A program made the translations under genes and the position numbers. DNA of 64,000 nucleotides, from positions 186,001-250,000 of the forward strand of contig NZ_AP025628.1 in assembly GCF_025999835.1 (NCBI RefSeq), read 5' to 3'. Within the stretch, counting starts at the first letter, position 1; each line of letters starts with the position of its first letter. Positions 8,838 to 17,454 of this stretch are shown here, piece by piece. The notes under the pieces were generated by a model. It ran no database searches. It worked only from the letters and a program-made list of their open reading frames with translations, and had not been told where the DNA came from. This DNA is from Caldinitratiruptor microaerophilus (GTDB lineage Bacteria > Bacillota > Sulfobacillia > Symbiobacteriales > ZC4RG38).

Positions 8838-9587
8838 TCAGCCCTCCCGCAGCGATCGGCCGGTGAGGCGGAGAAACACGTCCTCGAGGTTCGCGGCCCC
8901 GGGGTGGGCCGCCACCAGGTCCTCCGGCCGGCCCTCGGCGAGGATGCGGCCGTGGTCGATGATCGCCACCCGGTCACAGAGCTGCGTCGCTTCCTCCATG
9001 TAGTGGGTGGTCAGGAGGAGGGTCACCCCCTGCGCCCGCAGTTCCCGCAGCTTGTCCCACAGGAGGTGGCGGGCCTGGGGGTCGAGCCCCGTGGTGGGCT
9101 CGTCGAGGATGACCAGCTCGGGCCGGGCGATGAGCGCCCGGGCGATGACGAGCCGGCGCTTCATCCCGCCGGAGAGCTGGTCGACCCGCTGGTTCGCCCG
9201 CCCCGCCAGGGCGACGAACTCCAGGAGCTCGAGAGCCCGGTTCCGGGCCACTGCGGCGGAGAGGCCGAAGTAGCGGCCGTAGATGACCAGGTTCTCGAGC
9301 ACCGTGAAGTCCGGGTCAAGGTTATCCTCCTGCGGCACGACCCCGATGCGGGCCTTGATCCGCCGCATCTGCGAGCGCGCGTCGAGCCCCAGCACGGTGA
9401 GCTCGCCCGCCGTGATCGGGGTGCGGCCGTAGATCATCCTCATGGTCGTCGACTTCCCGGCCCCGTTGGGGCCGAGGAAGCCGTAACACTCGCCCGTCCG
9501 GATGGCCAGGTCGATCCCCGCCACCGCCAGGGTCGCACCGTACCGCTTGACGAGGCCGCGGGCCCGGACGGCGTGACTGCCGAGCAT
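8838..9587 (-). CDS. ABC transporter ATPase (DrrA/NodI-like exporter)
   Basis: Nucleotide-binding subunit, 249 residues. Walker A is GPNGAGKST (about 37-45), Q-loop [10 protein letters not shown], signature LSGGMKRR, Walker [15 protein letters not shown]-loop TTHYMEEA. The N-terminal [10 protein letters not shown] and the Q-loop are typical of the NodI/DrrA exporter group. ATG 9585-9587 with a GGGAGG site is preferred over an upstream TTG that would add 18 residues. The gene is divergent from the RuBisCO gene, and the 128 bases between them must carry both promoters. Confidence 0.93.
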   Translation of the reverse strand: MLGSHAVRARGLVKRYGATLAVAGIDLAIRTGECYGFLGPNGAGKSTTMRMIYGRTPITAGELTVLGLDARSQMRRIKARIGVVPQEDNLDPDFTVLENLVIYGRYFGLSAAVARNRALELLEFVALAGRANQRVDQLSGGMKRRLVIARALIARPELVILDEPTTGLDPQARHLLWDKLRELRAQGVTLLLTTHYMEEATQLCDRVAIIDHGRILAEGRPEDLVAAHPGAANLEDVFLRLTGRSLREG

Positions 9588-9715
9588 GCGGAGGCATCCC
9601 TCCCCGGCTTCATTCCATAAGGCGCGGTCTATCCCTGCCAAGGACGATCGGGAGAGAAGCCTGCCCCTCCCTCCCGCTACACTGGGGGCAAGACCGGAGG
9701 GAGGGGGATGGCAAG

Positions 9716-11047
9716 GTGAGCACGTTTCAGGCGGGGGTTCGGCCCTACGCCGAGGGGTACCTCGATCTCGACTACCGGCCGAGGGACACGGACCTTCTCT
9801 GCGCGTTCCGCATCACTCCGGCGGCCGGGGTCTCCATGGAGGAGGCCGCGGCGGCGGTGGCGGCCGAGTCGTCCACGGGCACGTGGACCGAGGTCTGGTC
9901 GAACGAGCTGACCGATCTCGAGCGCTACAAGGCGCGGGTCTACCACGTCGAGGGCGACGTCGCGTTGATCGCTTACCCCCTTGACCTCTTCGAAGAGGGC
10001 AGCATCGCCAACATCCTGTCGAGCATCGTCGGAAACGTGTTCGGGTTCAAGGCGGTGGCGGCTCTGCGGCTCGAAGACATGCGCATCCCCGTGGCCCTGG
10101 TCAAGACGTTCCCCGGTCCGGTCACGGGCATCCGGAACGAGCGCGACCGGCTGAAGAAGCACGGCCGTCCCCTCCTGGGCGGCACCGTGAAGCCCAAGCT
10201 GGGACTGAGCCCGCAGGCGTACGCCACCATCGTCTACGAGAGCCTCGTGGGCGGACTGGATACCACCAAGGACGACGAGAACATGAACTCCCAGCCCTTC
10301 AGCCGCTGGCGCGACCGCTTCCTCTTCGTCATGGAGGCGGTGCACAAGGCCGAGGCCGAGACCGGCGAGGCGAAGGGCCACTGGCTGAACGTCACCGCCC
10401 CGAGCACGGAGGAGATGCTGCGGCGGACGGAGTTCGCCAGGGAGCAGGGCAGCCGCTACATCATGGTCGACTTCCTGACCGTAGGCTTCTCTGCCTTCGC
10501 CGACGTGCGCAGGCGTGCCGAGGAGCTCGGCCTCATGATCCACTGCCACCGGGCGATGCACGCCGTGTTCACCCGGCAGAAGAACCACGGGATCAACTTT
10601 CACGTGGTGGCCAAATGGCTGCGCCTCGCCGGCGGCGACCACCTCCACGTGGGTACGGTGCTGGGGAAGCTCGAGGGCAGCCTGCAGCACGTCCGGGAGA
10701 CGGTGGACATCCTGCGGGAACCTTACGTGAAGGCGGGCGGGTCACTGTGGTTCGACCAGGACTTCGCCGGCCACAAGTCCGTGTTCCCGGTCGCCTCCGG
10801 CGGTATCCACGTCCACCACATCCCCGAACTCTACCGCATCTTCGGCAACGACGCCTTCTGGCTCTTCGGCGGCGGCACCCACGGCCACCCGCGGGGCAGC
10901 CGGGCGGGCGCATACGCCAACCGGGTCGCCACGGAGGCGATCGTGGCCGGCAAGACGCTCGAGGAGGCAGCCCGGGGCTGCAGGGAGCTGCAGGAGGCCC
11001 TCGACCTCTGGCGGGACGTCCGCTTCGCGATGGCGCAGGCGGACTAG
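9716..11047 (+). CDS. cbbL: Ribulose-1,5-bisphosphate carboxylase/oxygenase large chain, form I-type without small subunit
   Basis: Carboxylates ribulose 1,5-bisphosphate in the Calvin-Benson-Bassham cycle. The 443 residues keep all catalytic landmarks: TVKPKLG with Lys159 and Lys161, carbamylated Lys185 with Asp187/Glu188 in TKDDEN, HCHRAMH (His278, Arg279, His282), loop-6 Lys318 in GTVLGKLEG, Ser361 in VASGGIH, and [12 protein letters not shown]. The NSQPFxRWRDRF segment and N-terminal [10 protein letters not shown] mark the form I lineage rather than II, III or the RuBisCO-like IV. No rbcS lies next to it or elsewhere in this window, and the C-terminus is shorter than in canonical form I. 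GTG 9716 follows GGAGGGAGGGGG. Its stop overlaps the convergent cbbR stop. Confidence 0.95.
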   Translation: MSTFQAGVRPYAEGYLDLDYRPRDTDLLCAFRITPAAGVSMEEAAAAVAAESSTGTWTEVWSNELTDLERYKARVYHVEGDVALIAYPLDLFEEGSIANILSSIVGNVFGFKAVAALRLEDMRIPVALVKTFPGPVTGIRNERDRLKKHGRPLLGGTVKPKLGLSPQAYATIVYESLVGGLDTTKDDENMNSQPFSRWRDRFLFVMEAVHKAEAETGEAKGHWLNVTAPSTEEMLRRTEFAREQGSRYIMVDFLTVGFSAFADVRRRAEELGLMIHCHRAMHAVFTRQKNHGINFHVVAKWLRLAGGDHLHVGTVLGKLEGSLQHVRETVDILREPYVKAGGSLWFDQDFAGHKSVFPVASGGIHVHHIPELYRIFGNDAFWLFGGGTHGHPRGSRAGAYANRVATEAIVAGKTLEEAARGCRELQEALDLWRDVRFAMAQAD

Positions 11048-12012
11048 CCGCGGCCCCGGCTCCCACCGGCCTCGAGCAGGAGGGCGCGGAAGGCGGCCGC
11101 AGCGGGTGAGAGTGGCCCGCGAGGGTACGCCACGTACCAGTGGCGCTCCAGCGGTAACCCCGCCACGGCCAGCACCGACAGGCGGCCCGCCGCCACTTCG
11201 TGGCGGGCTGCGTACCAGGACAGCACAGCCACACCCAGCCCCGCGGCCACGGCCTCCTTGAGGGCGGCGTTGCTGCCCAGTTCCAGCAGTGGGTGGACCC
11301 GGCTCCCGGCTTCCCGGGCGGCGCGCTCCAGCGCCGCCCGGGTGCCGGAGCCGGGTTCTCGCACCAGCAGCGGCGCCTCCAGGAGGGCCGGTAGGGTCGC
11401 ACCGGGAAGGGCGGTGGCGGGGTCCGGCGGTTGGGGCAACTCCCCCCCGATCGCCCAGCGAGGCCCCCGCGGGTCAGCCCAGGGGTGGTGCGGCGGCCCG
11501 ACCGCCACCAGGGGGTTCGCCAGGAAGGGGTCCTGCACGAGCCCGGTGCCGTCCGGCACGTGGCCCAGGACCCCGAGGTCGGCCTGCATGTCCCTCAGTG
11601 CAGCCTCGACCGCCGCCCGGTTGGCGACCTGCAGGGTCACCTCCACGCCGGGGTGGAGGCGGTGGAACCGGCTCAGGTAGTGTGGGACGATGTAGGCGCC
11701 GGCCGTGGTGTCGGCCGCCACGCGCAGGCTCCCCGCGGCGAGCGTGCGCAGCGCCCGCATCCCGGCCTCGACCGCCGCCAGCAGGCGGAACAGTTCATCC
11801 GCGTATGCCAGGAGGCGCTCGCCCGCCTCCGTCAGGACCAGGCGCCGGCCCGCCTGGCGGAAGAGCCGCAGGCCGAAGCGCCGCTCCAGCTGGCGGATGT
11901 GGGCGGAGACGGCGGGCTGGGTCATGAAGAGAGCCTCCGCCGCGCGAGAGAACGAGCCCAGCCGCGCGGCGGTCTGGAACACCCGCAGCGGGTACGGGTT
12001 CAGGTCGTCCAC
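11044..12012 (-). CDS. cbbR: LysR-type regulator, CbbR-like
   Basis: LysR-family transcription factor, 322 residues. The N-terminal winged helix-turn-helix (about 4-63) contains [26 protein letters not shown] type-2 periplasmic-binding-fold effector domain follows (about 90-300). CbbR proteins bind near Calvin-cycle promoters and respond to metabolites such as RuBP. The position, tail to tail with the RuBisCO gene and divergent from phosphoribulokinase, is typical of CbbR, but the name rests on context and general similarity. The C-terminal region is Gly/Arg-rich. Confidence 0.85.
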   Translation of the reverse strand: MDDLNPYPLRVFQTAARLGSFSRAAEALFMTQPAVSAHIRQLERRFGLRLFRQAGRRLVLTEAGERLLAYADELFRLLAAVEAGMRALRTLAAGSLRVAADTTAGAYIVPHYLSRFHRLHPGVEVTLQVANRAAVEAALRDMQADLGVLGHVPDGTGLVQDPFLANPLVAVGPPHHPWADPRGPRWAIGGELPQPPDPATALPGATLPALLEAPLLVREPGSGTRAALERAAREAGSRVHPLLELGSNAALKEAVAAGLGVAVLSWYAARHEVAAGRLSVLAVAGLPLERHWYVAYPRGPLSPAAAAFRALLLEAGGSRGRG

Positions 12013-12173
12013 CGTCTCCCCCCTTTCCGGCCTTGCCGTGAATCATGGGGTGGCTTCGACCGCCGCGTCAACGGTCCGGCGGCGGATTGCGGGCCACCGC
12101 CCCCGTCGGGTGGAGGCGCAGCCTTGCGCCGGCCGCTCCGCCGTTCGGCGACGGTAGTGGTCGTTCACCCCCC

Positions 12174-12222
12174 GCTTGTGGCCATCCGGCGATGCGAAAT
12201 TGCTCACAAGCCAGGCGATGCG
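12174..12222. promoter_or_regulatory. Candidate CbbR operator in the cbbR-prk gap
   Basis: A perfect 7-bp inverted repeat, GCTTGTG (12174-12180) and CACAAGC (12205-12211), and a 9-bp direct repeat GGCGATGCG (12188-12196 and 12214-12222) lie between the divergent cbbR and prk starts. LysR regulators normally act from such intergenic sites. Binding by this regulator is inferred. Confidence 0.35.
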
Positions 12223-12258
12223 TACCGTAGTCTCAAAGCACGGGCGAGGAGTGAGAGC

Positions 12259-13179
12259 ATGGCGCGGACCTCCGTGATCCTGGTGGGGATCGCCGGCGAC
12301 AGCGGCGCCGGGAAGTCGACCTTTGCCGAGGCCCTGCGCCAGCGCCTGGGCCGTGCGCGGACGACGGTGGTTGGCCTCGACGACTACCACCTGCTCGACC
12401 GCGAGGAGCGCAAGCGCCTCGGCGTGACGGCCCTGCACCCGAAGGCCAACAACTTCGGCCTGCTCGTCGACCACGTCTGGCAGTTGCGGCAGGGCCGGTC
12501 CGTCCTGAAGCCGGTGTACGACCATCAGACGGGGACGTTCGGACGGCCGGAGCGGGTCGTGCCCCGGGACGTGGTCCTCCTCGAAGGCCTGCACCCGTTC
12601 CTGATGGTGTTGCTGAGGGAGCTCCTCGACTTCAAGATCTACTACGACACCCACCGCGACCTGCGGGTCCGGTGGAAGGTCCAGCGGGACGCAGCCGAGC
12701 GGGGCTACACGGAGGAAGAAGTGCGGCGAGAGATCGAGAGGCGCCGCCCCGACGTCGAGCGTTACGTGGAGCCGCAGCGGCGCCACGCCGACCTCCTGAT
12801 CCGGCTCCTGCCCGGCGGCCGTGGCGATGACGGCGTCCGGGTCTGTCTCCTGGAGCCGGCCCGCGCGCCGAGCCGGGTGGTGCGCTGGGTCGCGCTCGCT
12901 GCCCGGTTCGGCCTGCTGGGGGCGGCCCCCGTATACGACCGCCTCCACGGTCGGGCGTTTCACGGGGTCGACCTGGCCGACCCGGTCCCCGCCGCGGCCG
13001 CCGCGGCCGTCCTCGAGATGGCGGACGTGCCGACCGGCGCCGGGGACGCGCTGAACGGCGGAGACCTGACCCCCGTCGAGTTCACCCAGACGCTCGTGGC
13101 CGGCGTGGTCCGGACCCTCGCCGACGGAGCCGAGATCCCCCGGACCTCGGAGCCCCATCTCACCGTTCAGGTGTCCTGA
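12259..13179 (+). CDS. prk: Phosphoribulokinase (class II-like)
   Basis: Phosphorylates ribulose 5-phosphate to RuBP, the RuBisCO substrate. The 306 residues carry P-loop GDSGAGKST (about 13-21), DDYHLLDREERK, TALHPKANNF, KPVYDHQTG and LEGLHPF, then the WKVQRDAAERGYT segment. These motifs match the cyanobacterial/plant-like class II enzymes more than proteobacterial class I. The C-terminal third (from about 235) is less conserved. ATG 12259 has GAGGAG upstream. With the RuBisCO and CbbR genes it gives the two diagnostic Calvin-cycle enzymes within 3.5 kb. Confidence 0.92.
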   Translation: MARTSVILVGIAGDSGAGKSTFAEALRQRLGRARTTVVGLDDYHLLDREERKRLGVTALHPKANNFGLLVDHVWQLRQGRSVLKPVYDHQTGTFGRPERVVPRDVVLLEGLHPFLMVLLRELLDFKIYYDTHRDLRVRWKVQRDAAERGYTEEEVRREIERRRPDVERYVEPQRRHADLLIRLLPGGRGDDGVRVCLLEPARAPSRVVRWVALAARFGLLGAAPVYDRLHGRAFHGVDLADPVPAAAAAAVLEMADVPTGAGDALNGGDLTPVEFTQTLVAGVVRTLADGAEIPRTSEPHLTVQVS

Positions 13180-13198
13180 GGCGCGGCGAACGGCGGCG

Positions 13199-13230
13199 GC
13201 CCGGCGGCGAATGGCTGCCGGGCGGCCTTT
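13199..13230 (+). terminator. Terminator after prk
   Basis: A 10-bp stem GCCCGGCGGC/GCTGCCGGGC (one G-T pair) with a 5-base loop, 20 bases after the prk stop and followed by GGCCTTTCTC. This is a typical weak-T high-GC terminator. Confidence 0.6.
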
Positions 13231-13332
13231 CTCTCGCGCCGGTCCGATTGTATTATCCGCAGAAACATGCAGCGGGTTCGGGTGTGGCGCGGCTGGCCCA
13301 CCGGAGACCGACGCGAACGGGAGGTGACGGCG

Positions 13333-14454
13333 GTGAGCGAGCGGGCTGCAGCCGGCTGGCCCCTGGCCTGGACCCTGGACGAACTTTCGGCCCGCCGGAT
13401 CGCCGAGATCCTCCACGACATCACCGGCTCCCGCGGCGTGGTCGTGACCGACGGGCGGACCCTCCTGGGGAGCGCCGGCGAGATCTGCACCCGGCACGAG
13501 CCTTGCCTGGGGCTCCGGGACCCGGCGGTGCGGGGGGCCCTACGGGCCCGGCGCCCCTGCCAGGCGCCGATCGGAACGGGGGAGCTGTGCGAGGACCGGG
13601 GGTGCCGGTGCGACCCCGGTACGGTGGCGCTCATCCCCTTGCTCCTGCACGGGGAAGTGGCCGGGGTGGTGAAGCTCTACACCCCGGCCACGTGTCCGTC
13701 GGGCCGGGACCTGGCCCGGCTCATGGCGGGCATCTCCAAGCTCATCGAGCTCCAACGGGCCGTGGCCGAGGCCGCGGTCCACAAGGAGCTGGTGGCCAAG
13801 GCCCGCCTCGAGGCGCTGCAGGCGCAGATCCGCCCTCACTTCCTCTTCAACACCCTCAATACCATCCTCCTGTACAGCTACACGGACATGCGCCGGGCCC
13901 GGGAGCTGCTGGTCAGGCTGGGAGACTTCTTCCGCCGCTCCCTCGGATCTCGCGGCAACTTCATCCCCCTGGTCGACGAGATCGAGTACCTGAACACGTA
14001 CCTCTACTTCGAAAAGGCCCGCTTCGGCGAGCGCCTCCGGCTGTCGATCCGGGTCGACCCCGCCGCCCTGTGGGTGGAGATCCCGGTGCTCACGCTGCAG
14101 CCCCTGGTGGAGAACGCGATCGTGCACGGGCTGGCGCCCCGGGAGGAAGGGGGCATGCTCCACATTCGCGTTCGGCGGCGGGGCCGCGAGGTCCACGCGG
14201 TAGTGGCCGACAGCGGCGTCGGCATGGGGCCGGAGGAGCGCCGGCGCGTGCTGGAGGCGGACTTCGGTACCGGTTCGGGCATCGGGCTGAACAACGTGAA
14301 CGACCGGCTCCGGGCGGTGTACGGTCCGGCGTACGGCCTCCGCATTCGCAGCCGCCGGGGGCGCGGAACGATCGTGCGGGTCCGGTTCCCGGTGCCCGAC
14401 CCGGGCGGGAGAGGAGGTGCACGAGGTGGCGCTCCGGGCGCTGATCGTCGATGA
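13333..14454 (+). CDS. Soluble LytS/YehU-type sensor histidine kinase with cysteine-rich GAF-like domain
   Basis: A 373-residue kinase of the LytS (His_kinase plus HATPase) class without any transmembrane helix. The kinase core starts near RLEALQAQIRPHFLFNTLNT, whose His is the phosphoacceptor; LVENAIVHG is the N box and DSGVGMG the G box. The N-terminal 150 residues look GAF-like and contain seven cysteines (ICTRHEPC, RRPC, LCEDRGCRC, ATCPS), which suggests metal or redox sensing. GTG 13333 is chosen because GGGAGGTG lies about eight bases upstream; longer starts are possible. The gene overlaps the LytTR regulator gene, forming a two-component pair. Confidence 0.87.
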   Translation: MSERAAAGWPLAWTLDELSARRIAEILHDITGSRGVVVTDGRTLLGSAGEICTRHEPCLGLRDPAVRGALRARRPCQAPIGTGELCEDRGCRCDPGTVALIPLLLHGEVAGVVKLYTPATCPSGRDLARLMAGISKLIELQRAVAEAAVHKELVAKARLEALQAQIRPHFLFNTLNTILLYSYTDMRRARELLVRLGDFFRRSLGSRGNFIPLVDEIEYLNTYLYFEKARFGERLRLSIRVDPAALWVEIPVLTLQPLVENAIVHGLAPREEGGMLHIRVRRRGREVHAVVADSGVGMGPEERRRVLEADFGTGSGIGLNNVNDRLRAVYGPAYGLRIRSRRGRGTIVRVRFPVPDPGGRGGARGGAPGADRR

Positions 14455-15253
14455 CGAGGCACCGGCCCGGCTCCAGCTCCGGCTTCGGCTGGAGCGGTTC
14501 CCGGAGGTCGAGGTGGTGGGGGAGGCGCAGAGCGGCCGGGAGGCGCTCGAACTCCTGCGGGCGCTCGACTACGACGTCGTGTTCATCGACATCCGCATGC
14601 CCGGGCTTTCGGGCCTCGAGGTCGCCGAGGCGCTCAAGAACCGGCAGCCCGCGCCCCGGGTCGTGTTCGTCACGGCGTACGAGGAGTATGCCCTACGAGC
14701 CTTCGGCGCCCGTGCCTTCGACTACCTCCTCAAACCGTTCGACGACGAGCGGCTGGCAGAGACCATCCGCCGGCTCCAGGAGGCGCAGCGGGAGCGCCAG
14801 GGGCCCGGGGGCGGCGATGCGGCCGGCGGTTCCGGCCGTCCGCGCGGAGAGGGCGAGGGTGGACGCACGGGCGAAGGCGCGCCCGGTGCCGGCCCCCGCG
14901 AGCTGCAGTGGCTGCTGGTGCAGCGGGACGGCGTGAGCGTCCCGCTGGCGGTACAGGACGTCATCTTCGTCGAGTCGCAGGGCGACTACGTCGCGGTGGT
15001 GACCCACGCCGGCCGCTTCCTCGCCCGCTACAGCATCCAGGAGCTCGCCCAGTGGCTGCCGGCGAGCCGGTTCGTCCGCTGCCACCGGAGCTACATCGTG
15101 AACGTCGCCTGCGTGAGAGAGATCGCCCCGATGTTCAACGGTACCTACCTCCTGCGGATGAAAGACCGGGAGCGCAGCGAGGTGCCGGTCAGCCGCAGCG
15201 GTGCCCGGCGGCTGAGGGGGCTCTTCTGGGTCGACGCCCGGGGCGGGGGATGA
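14426..15253 (+). CDS. LytTR-type response regulator
   Basis: A 275-residue response regulator. The receiver domain (about 1-115) begins ALRALIVDDEAPAR, has phosphoacceptor Asp in DVVFIDIRMPG and Lys in YLLKPF. A Gly-rich linker (about 125-155) leads to a LytTR DNA-binding domain with FVESQGDYVAVVTHAGRFL and FVRCHRSYIVNVACVREI. GTG 14426 is preferred because GAGGAGG sits eight bases upstream; GTG 14417 is an alternative. It overlaps the kinase gene by 29 bases. Targets are unknown; the actin-like gene 130 bases downstream is a candidate. Confidence 0.93.
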   Translation: MALRALIVDDEAPARLQLRLRLERFPEVEVVGEAQSGREALELLRALDYDVVFIDIRMPGLSGLEVAEALKNRQPAPRVVFVTAYEEYALRAFGARAFDYLLKPFDDERLAETIRRLQEAQRERQGPGGGDAAGGSGRPRGEGEGGRTGEGAPGAGPRELQWLLVQRDGVSVPLAVQDVIFVESQGDYVAVVTHAGRFLARYSIQELAQWLPASRFVRCHRSYIVNVACVREIAPMFNGTYLLRMKDRERSEVPVSRSGARRLRGLFWVDARGGG

Positions 15254-15307
15254 CGTTCCGGGGGTTTCTCGTGGCACGCATGCAACTCTGGCAGGGATTG
15301 GAGGAAT

Positions 15308-15327
15308 GGTGTGGAATGTAACACACC
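15308..15327. promoter_or_regulatory. Palindrome upstream of the ParM-like gene
   Basis: GGTGTG (15308-15313) and CACACC (15322-15327) form a perfect 6-bp inverted repeat with an 8-base AT-richer centre. It lies between the LytTR regulator and the actin-like gene, 60 bases before the chosen start. Position and symmetry suggest an operator, possibly autoregulatory. Confidence 0.4.
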
Positions 15328-15386
15328 GGGAATTTCACGTGCGGCCGGAGCGGCACACAGGGCCGGCCCGAGAAGGAGGCAGGCCG

Positions 15387-16427
15387 TTGCAGCGGGCGAT
15401 TGGTATCGACGTGGGCTACGGGTTCGTCAAGGTCACCGACGGCCAGGCGCGGCACACCTTCCCCAGCGTCGTGGGCGCAGCAGCAGGGCCCGGCGTGATC
15501 CGCACCCGGCTGCGGCCGGCGGAACCCCTGCACGAGCTGGTCATCGAGATCGAGGGGCAGACCCACTACGTGGGGGCGATGGCCATCCAGGAGGGGGCCC
15601 TCGCGTTCCGCTCGCTCTCGACGGGCCGCACCGAGGGCAACGACTTCAAGGTCCTGTTCCTGACCGGGCTGAGCCTCTTCAGCGACAAGCCGCTCAACAG
15701 CTTCGCGGTGGTGACCGGCCTGCCGCCGGGGCGGATGCACACCGAGAAAGAAGTGTCCGCCATGATGGAGGGCGAGCACCACGTGGCGGTGTACCGGGAC
15801 GGCCAGCGGCGGGAGATGGCCATCCGGGTCGACCGCCTCGTCGTGGTGCCGCAGCCCCTGGGCACCTTCTGGGCCCACGCGCTCGACGGCCGGGGCCAGC
15901 CCCGCGAGGACCCGACGCTTCTTGAGGGCCGCGTGGGGATCATCGACGTCGGCTTCCGGACCGTCGACCTGGCGACCGTCGCCGCGGGCGAGTACGTGGC
16001 GCGGGCCAGCCGGACCATCCCGGTGGGCCTCGCCCACGCCTACGACCTCATCGCCGCCCGCCTGGGGCAGGAGATCGGGCTGGAGCGGGAGACCTACGCC
16101 CTGGACGAGAGCGTGATCAGCGGCGAGGTGCGGGTGAACGGGAAGCGCATCGACATCTCGGCCATCCGCGACGAGGCGCTGCGCCACCTGGCCACCAAGG
16201 TGCTGGTCGAGATCCAGTCGTTCTGGCAGGTGCCCGAGTTCGACCTGCTCCTCCTCACCGGCGGCGGCGGCAAGCTCCTCGCCCCCTACTTGCTGGGCCA
16301 GCTCAGCCAGCTGCAGCTGATGGAGGGGCCGGTCACGGCGAACAGCCGCGGCTACGTGAACTGGGCGAACCGCCTCTGGAACCCGCAGGGCCAGAACTGG
16401 GCCGAGGAGCACATGCGGCCCGCCTGA
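15387..16427 (+). CDS. ParM/Alp-like bacterial actin homologue
   Basis: An actin-superfamily ATPase of 346 residues, similar to plasmid-segregation ParM and archaeal Ta0583-type actins. The phosphate-1 motif is GIDVGYGFVKV near the N-terminus. Phosphate-2 is GIIDVGFRTVDLATV (about 180-195), and LLLLTGGGGKLL (about 287-298) is the adenosine motif. TTG 15387 is selected because AAGGAGG lies seven bases upstream and the fold starts at once; an in-frame ATG at 15306 would add a basic, unconserved leader. No parR-like partner or centromere repeat is seen. The gene stands alone and ends at a strong hairpin. Confidence 0.82.
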   Translation: MQRAIGIDVGYGFVKVTDGQARHTFPSVVGAAAGPGVIRTRLRPAEPLHELVIEIEGQTHYVGAMAIQEGALAFRSLSTGRTEGNDFKVLFLTGLSLFSDKPLNSFAVVTGLPPGRMHTEKEVSAMMEGEHHVAVYRDGQRREMAIRVDRLVVVPQPLGTFWAHALDGRGQPREDPTLLEGRVGIIDVGFRTVDLATVAAGEYVARASRTIPVGLAHAYDLIAARLGQEIGLERETYALDESVISGEVRVNGKRIDISAIRDEALRHLATKVLVEIQSFWQVPEFDLLLLTGGGGKLLAPYLLGQLSQLQLMEGPVTANSRGYVNWANRLWNPQGQNWAEEHMRPA

Positions 16428-16435
16428 GAAGGGAA

Positions 16436-16462
16436 GCCCCACCGGCCTGGGGCCGGTGGGGC
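16436..16462. terminator. Bidirectional hairpin terminator
   Basis: A perfect 12-bp stem GCCCCACCGGCC/GGCCGGTGGGGC with a 3-base loop, 8 bases after the actin-like gene and 22 bases from the convergent DUF302 stop. It serves both strands; T-runs are weak. Confidence 0.7.
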
Positions 16463-16484
16463 GGTGTGTCTCTCCCGGGAGCCC

Positions 16485-16880
16485 TCAGACCTTCGCCGCT
16501 TCGTTCACGGCTTCCGTGAGGACTTCCTCCACCTCGCGGGCCAGCGGATCGAGGCGGGTGTCCCCCAGGGTGCCCAGCAGCTTCACCGGCCGGGCCAGGC
16601 CGATCCGGGTCTCCCCGCCCTGGCGCGACACCACGACCTTGCACGGCAGCAGGTAGGCGATGTCGAGGTTCGTCTCCAGCGCCTGCTTGGCCCGCGGGGC
16701 GCTGCACACCTCGAGCACCCGCACCTTGGGCTCCAGGTCCAGGCCCTTCTCCCGCAGCTTCTCGTTCATGTCGAGATGCCACAGCACCGCGAACTTGCGG
16801 TCGGCCAGGGCCTTCTCGAGGTCGGCGATGGCGGTGTCGAGGTCCTTCGGCGTCGTCACGGAGTAGGCGATGTCCACCAC
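16485..16880 (-). CDS. DUF302 family protein
   Basis: A 131-residue protein of the DUF302 family, whose function is not established. The fold region includes FAVLWHLDMNEKLREKG, VLEVCSAPRAKQALE and IAYLLPCKVVVSRQGG. The two cysteines in EVCSAP and LLPCKV are conserved features of the family. GTG start at 16878-16880 is preceded by GGGGGGATAG. It lies 3 bases after an ArsR-family gene, so both are co-transcribed. DUF302 proteins often sit with redox or sulfur genes; no more can be said here. Confidence 0.85.
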   Translation of the reverse strand: MVDIAYSVTTPKDLDTAIADLEKALADRKFAVLWHLDMNEKLREKGLDLEPKVRVLEVCSAPRAKQALETNLDIAYLLPCKVVVSRQGGETRIGLARPVKLLGTLGDTRLDPLAREVEEVLTEAVNEAAKV

Positions 16881-16883
16881 GAT

Positions 16884-17234
16884 CTATCCCCCCAGGTTCT
16901 CGGTTCCCAGGCGCTCCTGCTCGAGGAGCGACCGCTGGCGCTCCAGGTTCTGTACCAGGGCCTCGCGGACGGCGCGGCACGCATCCAGGATCACCGGCGA
17001 GGTGAGCCGGTAGTACACGTTCAGCCCCTCGCGCCGCGCCTCGACCAGCCCGTGCTGGCGCATCAGCGCCAGGTGCTGTGACAGGTTGGCGGGCGTCGTC
17101 TCCACCGCCCGCGCCAGCTCCCCTGCCGAGCGCTCGCCGTGCTCCAGCGCGTACAGGATCTCCAGGCGCTTTGTGTTCGCCAGGACCCGGCAAAGTGAAG
17201 CCTGGAGTTCCAGAAGCCTGCGATCGGTGACCAC
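16884..17234 (-). CDS. ArsR-family winged-helix repressor
   Basis: A 116-residue regulator. The winged helix-turn-helix comprises LANTKRLEILYALEHG, SAGELARAVETTPANLSQHLALMRQHGLV and EGLNVYYRLTS. No metal-binding CxC motif is present in the recognition helix; the one visible cysteine near the N-terminus (ASLCRV) and another in DACRAV could be redox-active. GTG 17232-17234 after GGAGGG is preferred; an in-frame ATG at 17304-17306 would add 24 residues. It probably controls itself and the DUF302 gene. Confidence 0.87.
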   Translation of the reverse strand: MVTDRRLLELQASLCRVLANTKRLEILYALEHGERSAGELARAVETTPANLSQHLALMRQHGLVEARREGLNVYYRLTSPVILDACRAVREALVQNLERQRSLLEQERLGTENLGG

Positions 17235-17252
17235 GAACGCTCGCCCTCCGGG

Positions 17253-17280
17253 GTGTGCACTTCCGCAGCGGTGTGTACTT
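17253..17280. promoter_or_regulatory. Tandem repeats upstream of the arsR-type gene
   Basis: GTGTGCACTT (17253-17262) and GTGTGTACTT (17271-17280) are direct repeats with 18-bp spacing, just before the ArsR-type start. They are a plausible operator for autoregulation. Sequence evidence only. Confidence 0.35.
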
Positions 17281-17454
17281 AAGGATCGACGAAAATTCCA
17301 TTCCACTATCGCGCGCCGGTGCAGGCGCTGTCAATCCTCACCGGACCGCCGGTGCGGACCGCCCGACGGAGATCGCCAGCAGTGCCGTGTGCAGGGAGCC
17401 GTGCTCCGGGTGACGGAAGTTACGACAACCGGTGGACCAGGGAGGCAGCGTGCG

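Noticed and set aside
9716-11047. RuBisCO-like protein of form IV or methionine-salvage enolase
   Set aside because: All carboxylase catalytic residues, including loop-6 Lys318 and the carbamylated lysine, are present, and the KDDEN-NSQPF segment is form I-type.
11041-12012. Hidden rbcS downstream of the RuBisCO gene
   Set aside because: The region is filled by the convergent LysR gene. No frame on either strand shows small-subunit motifs.
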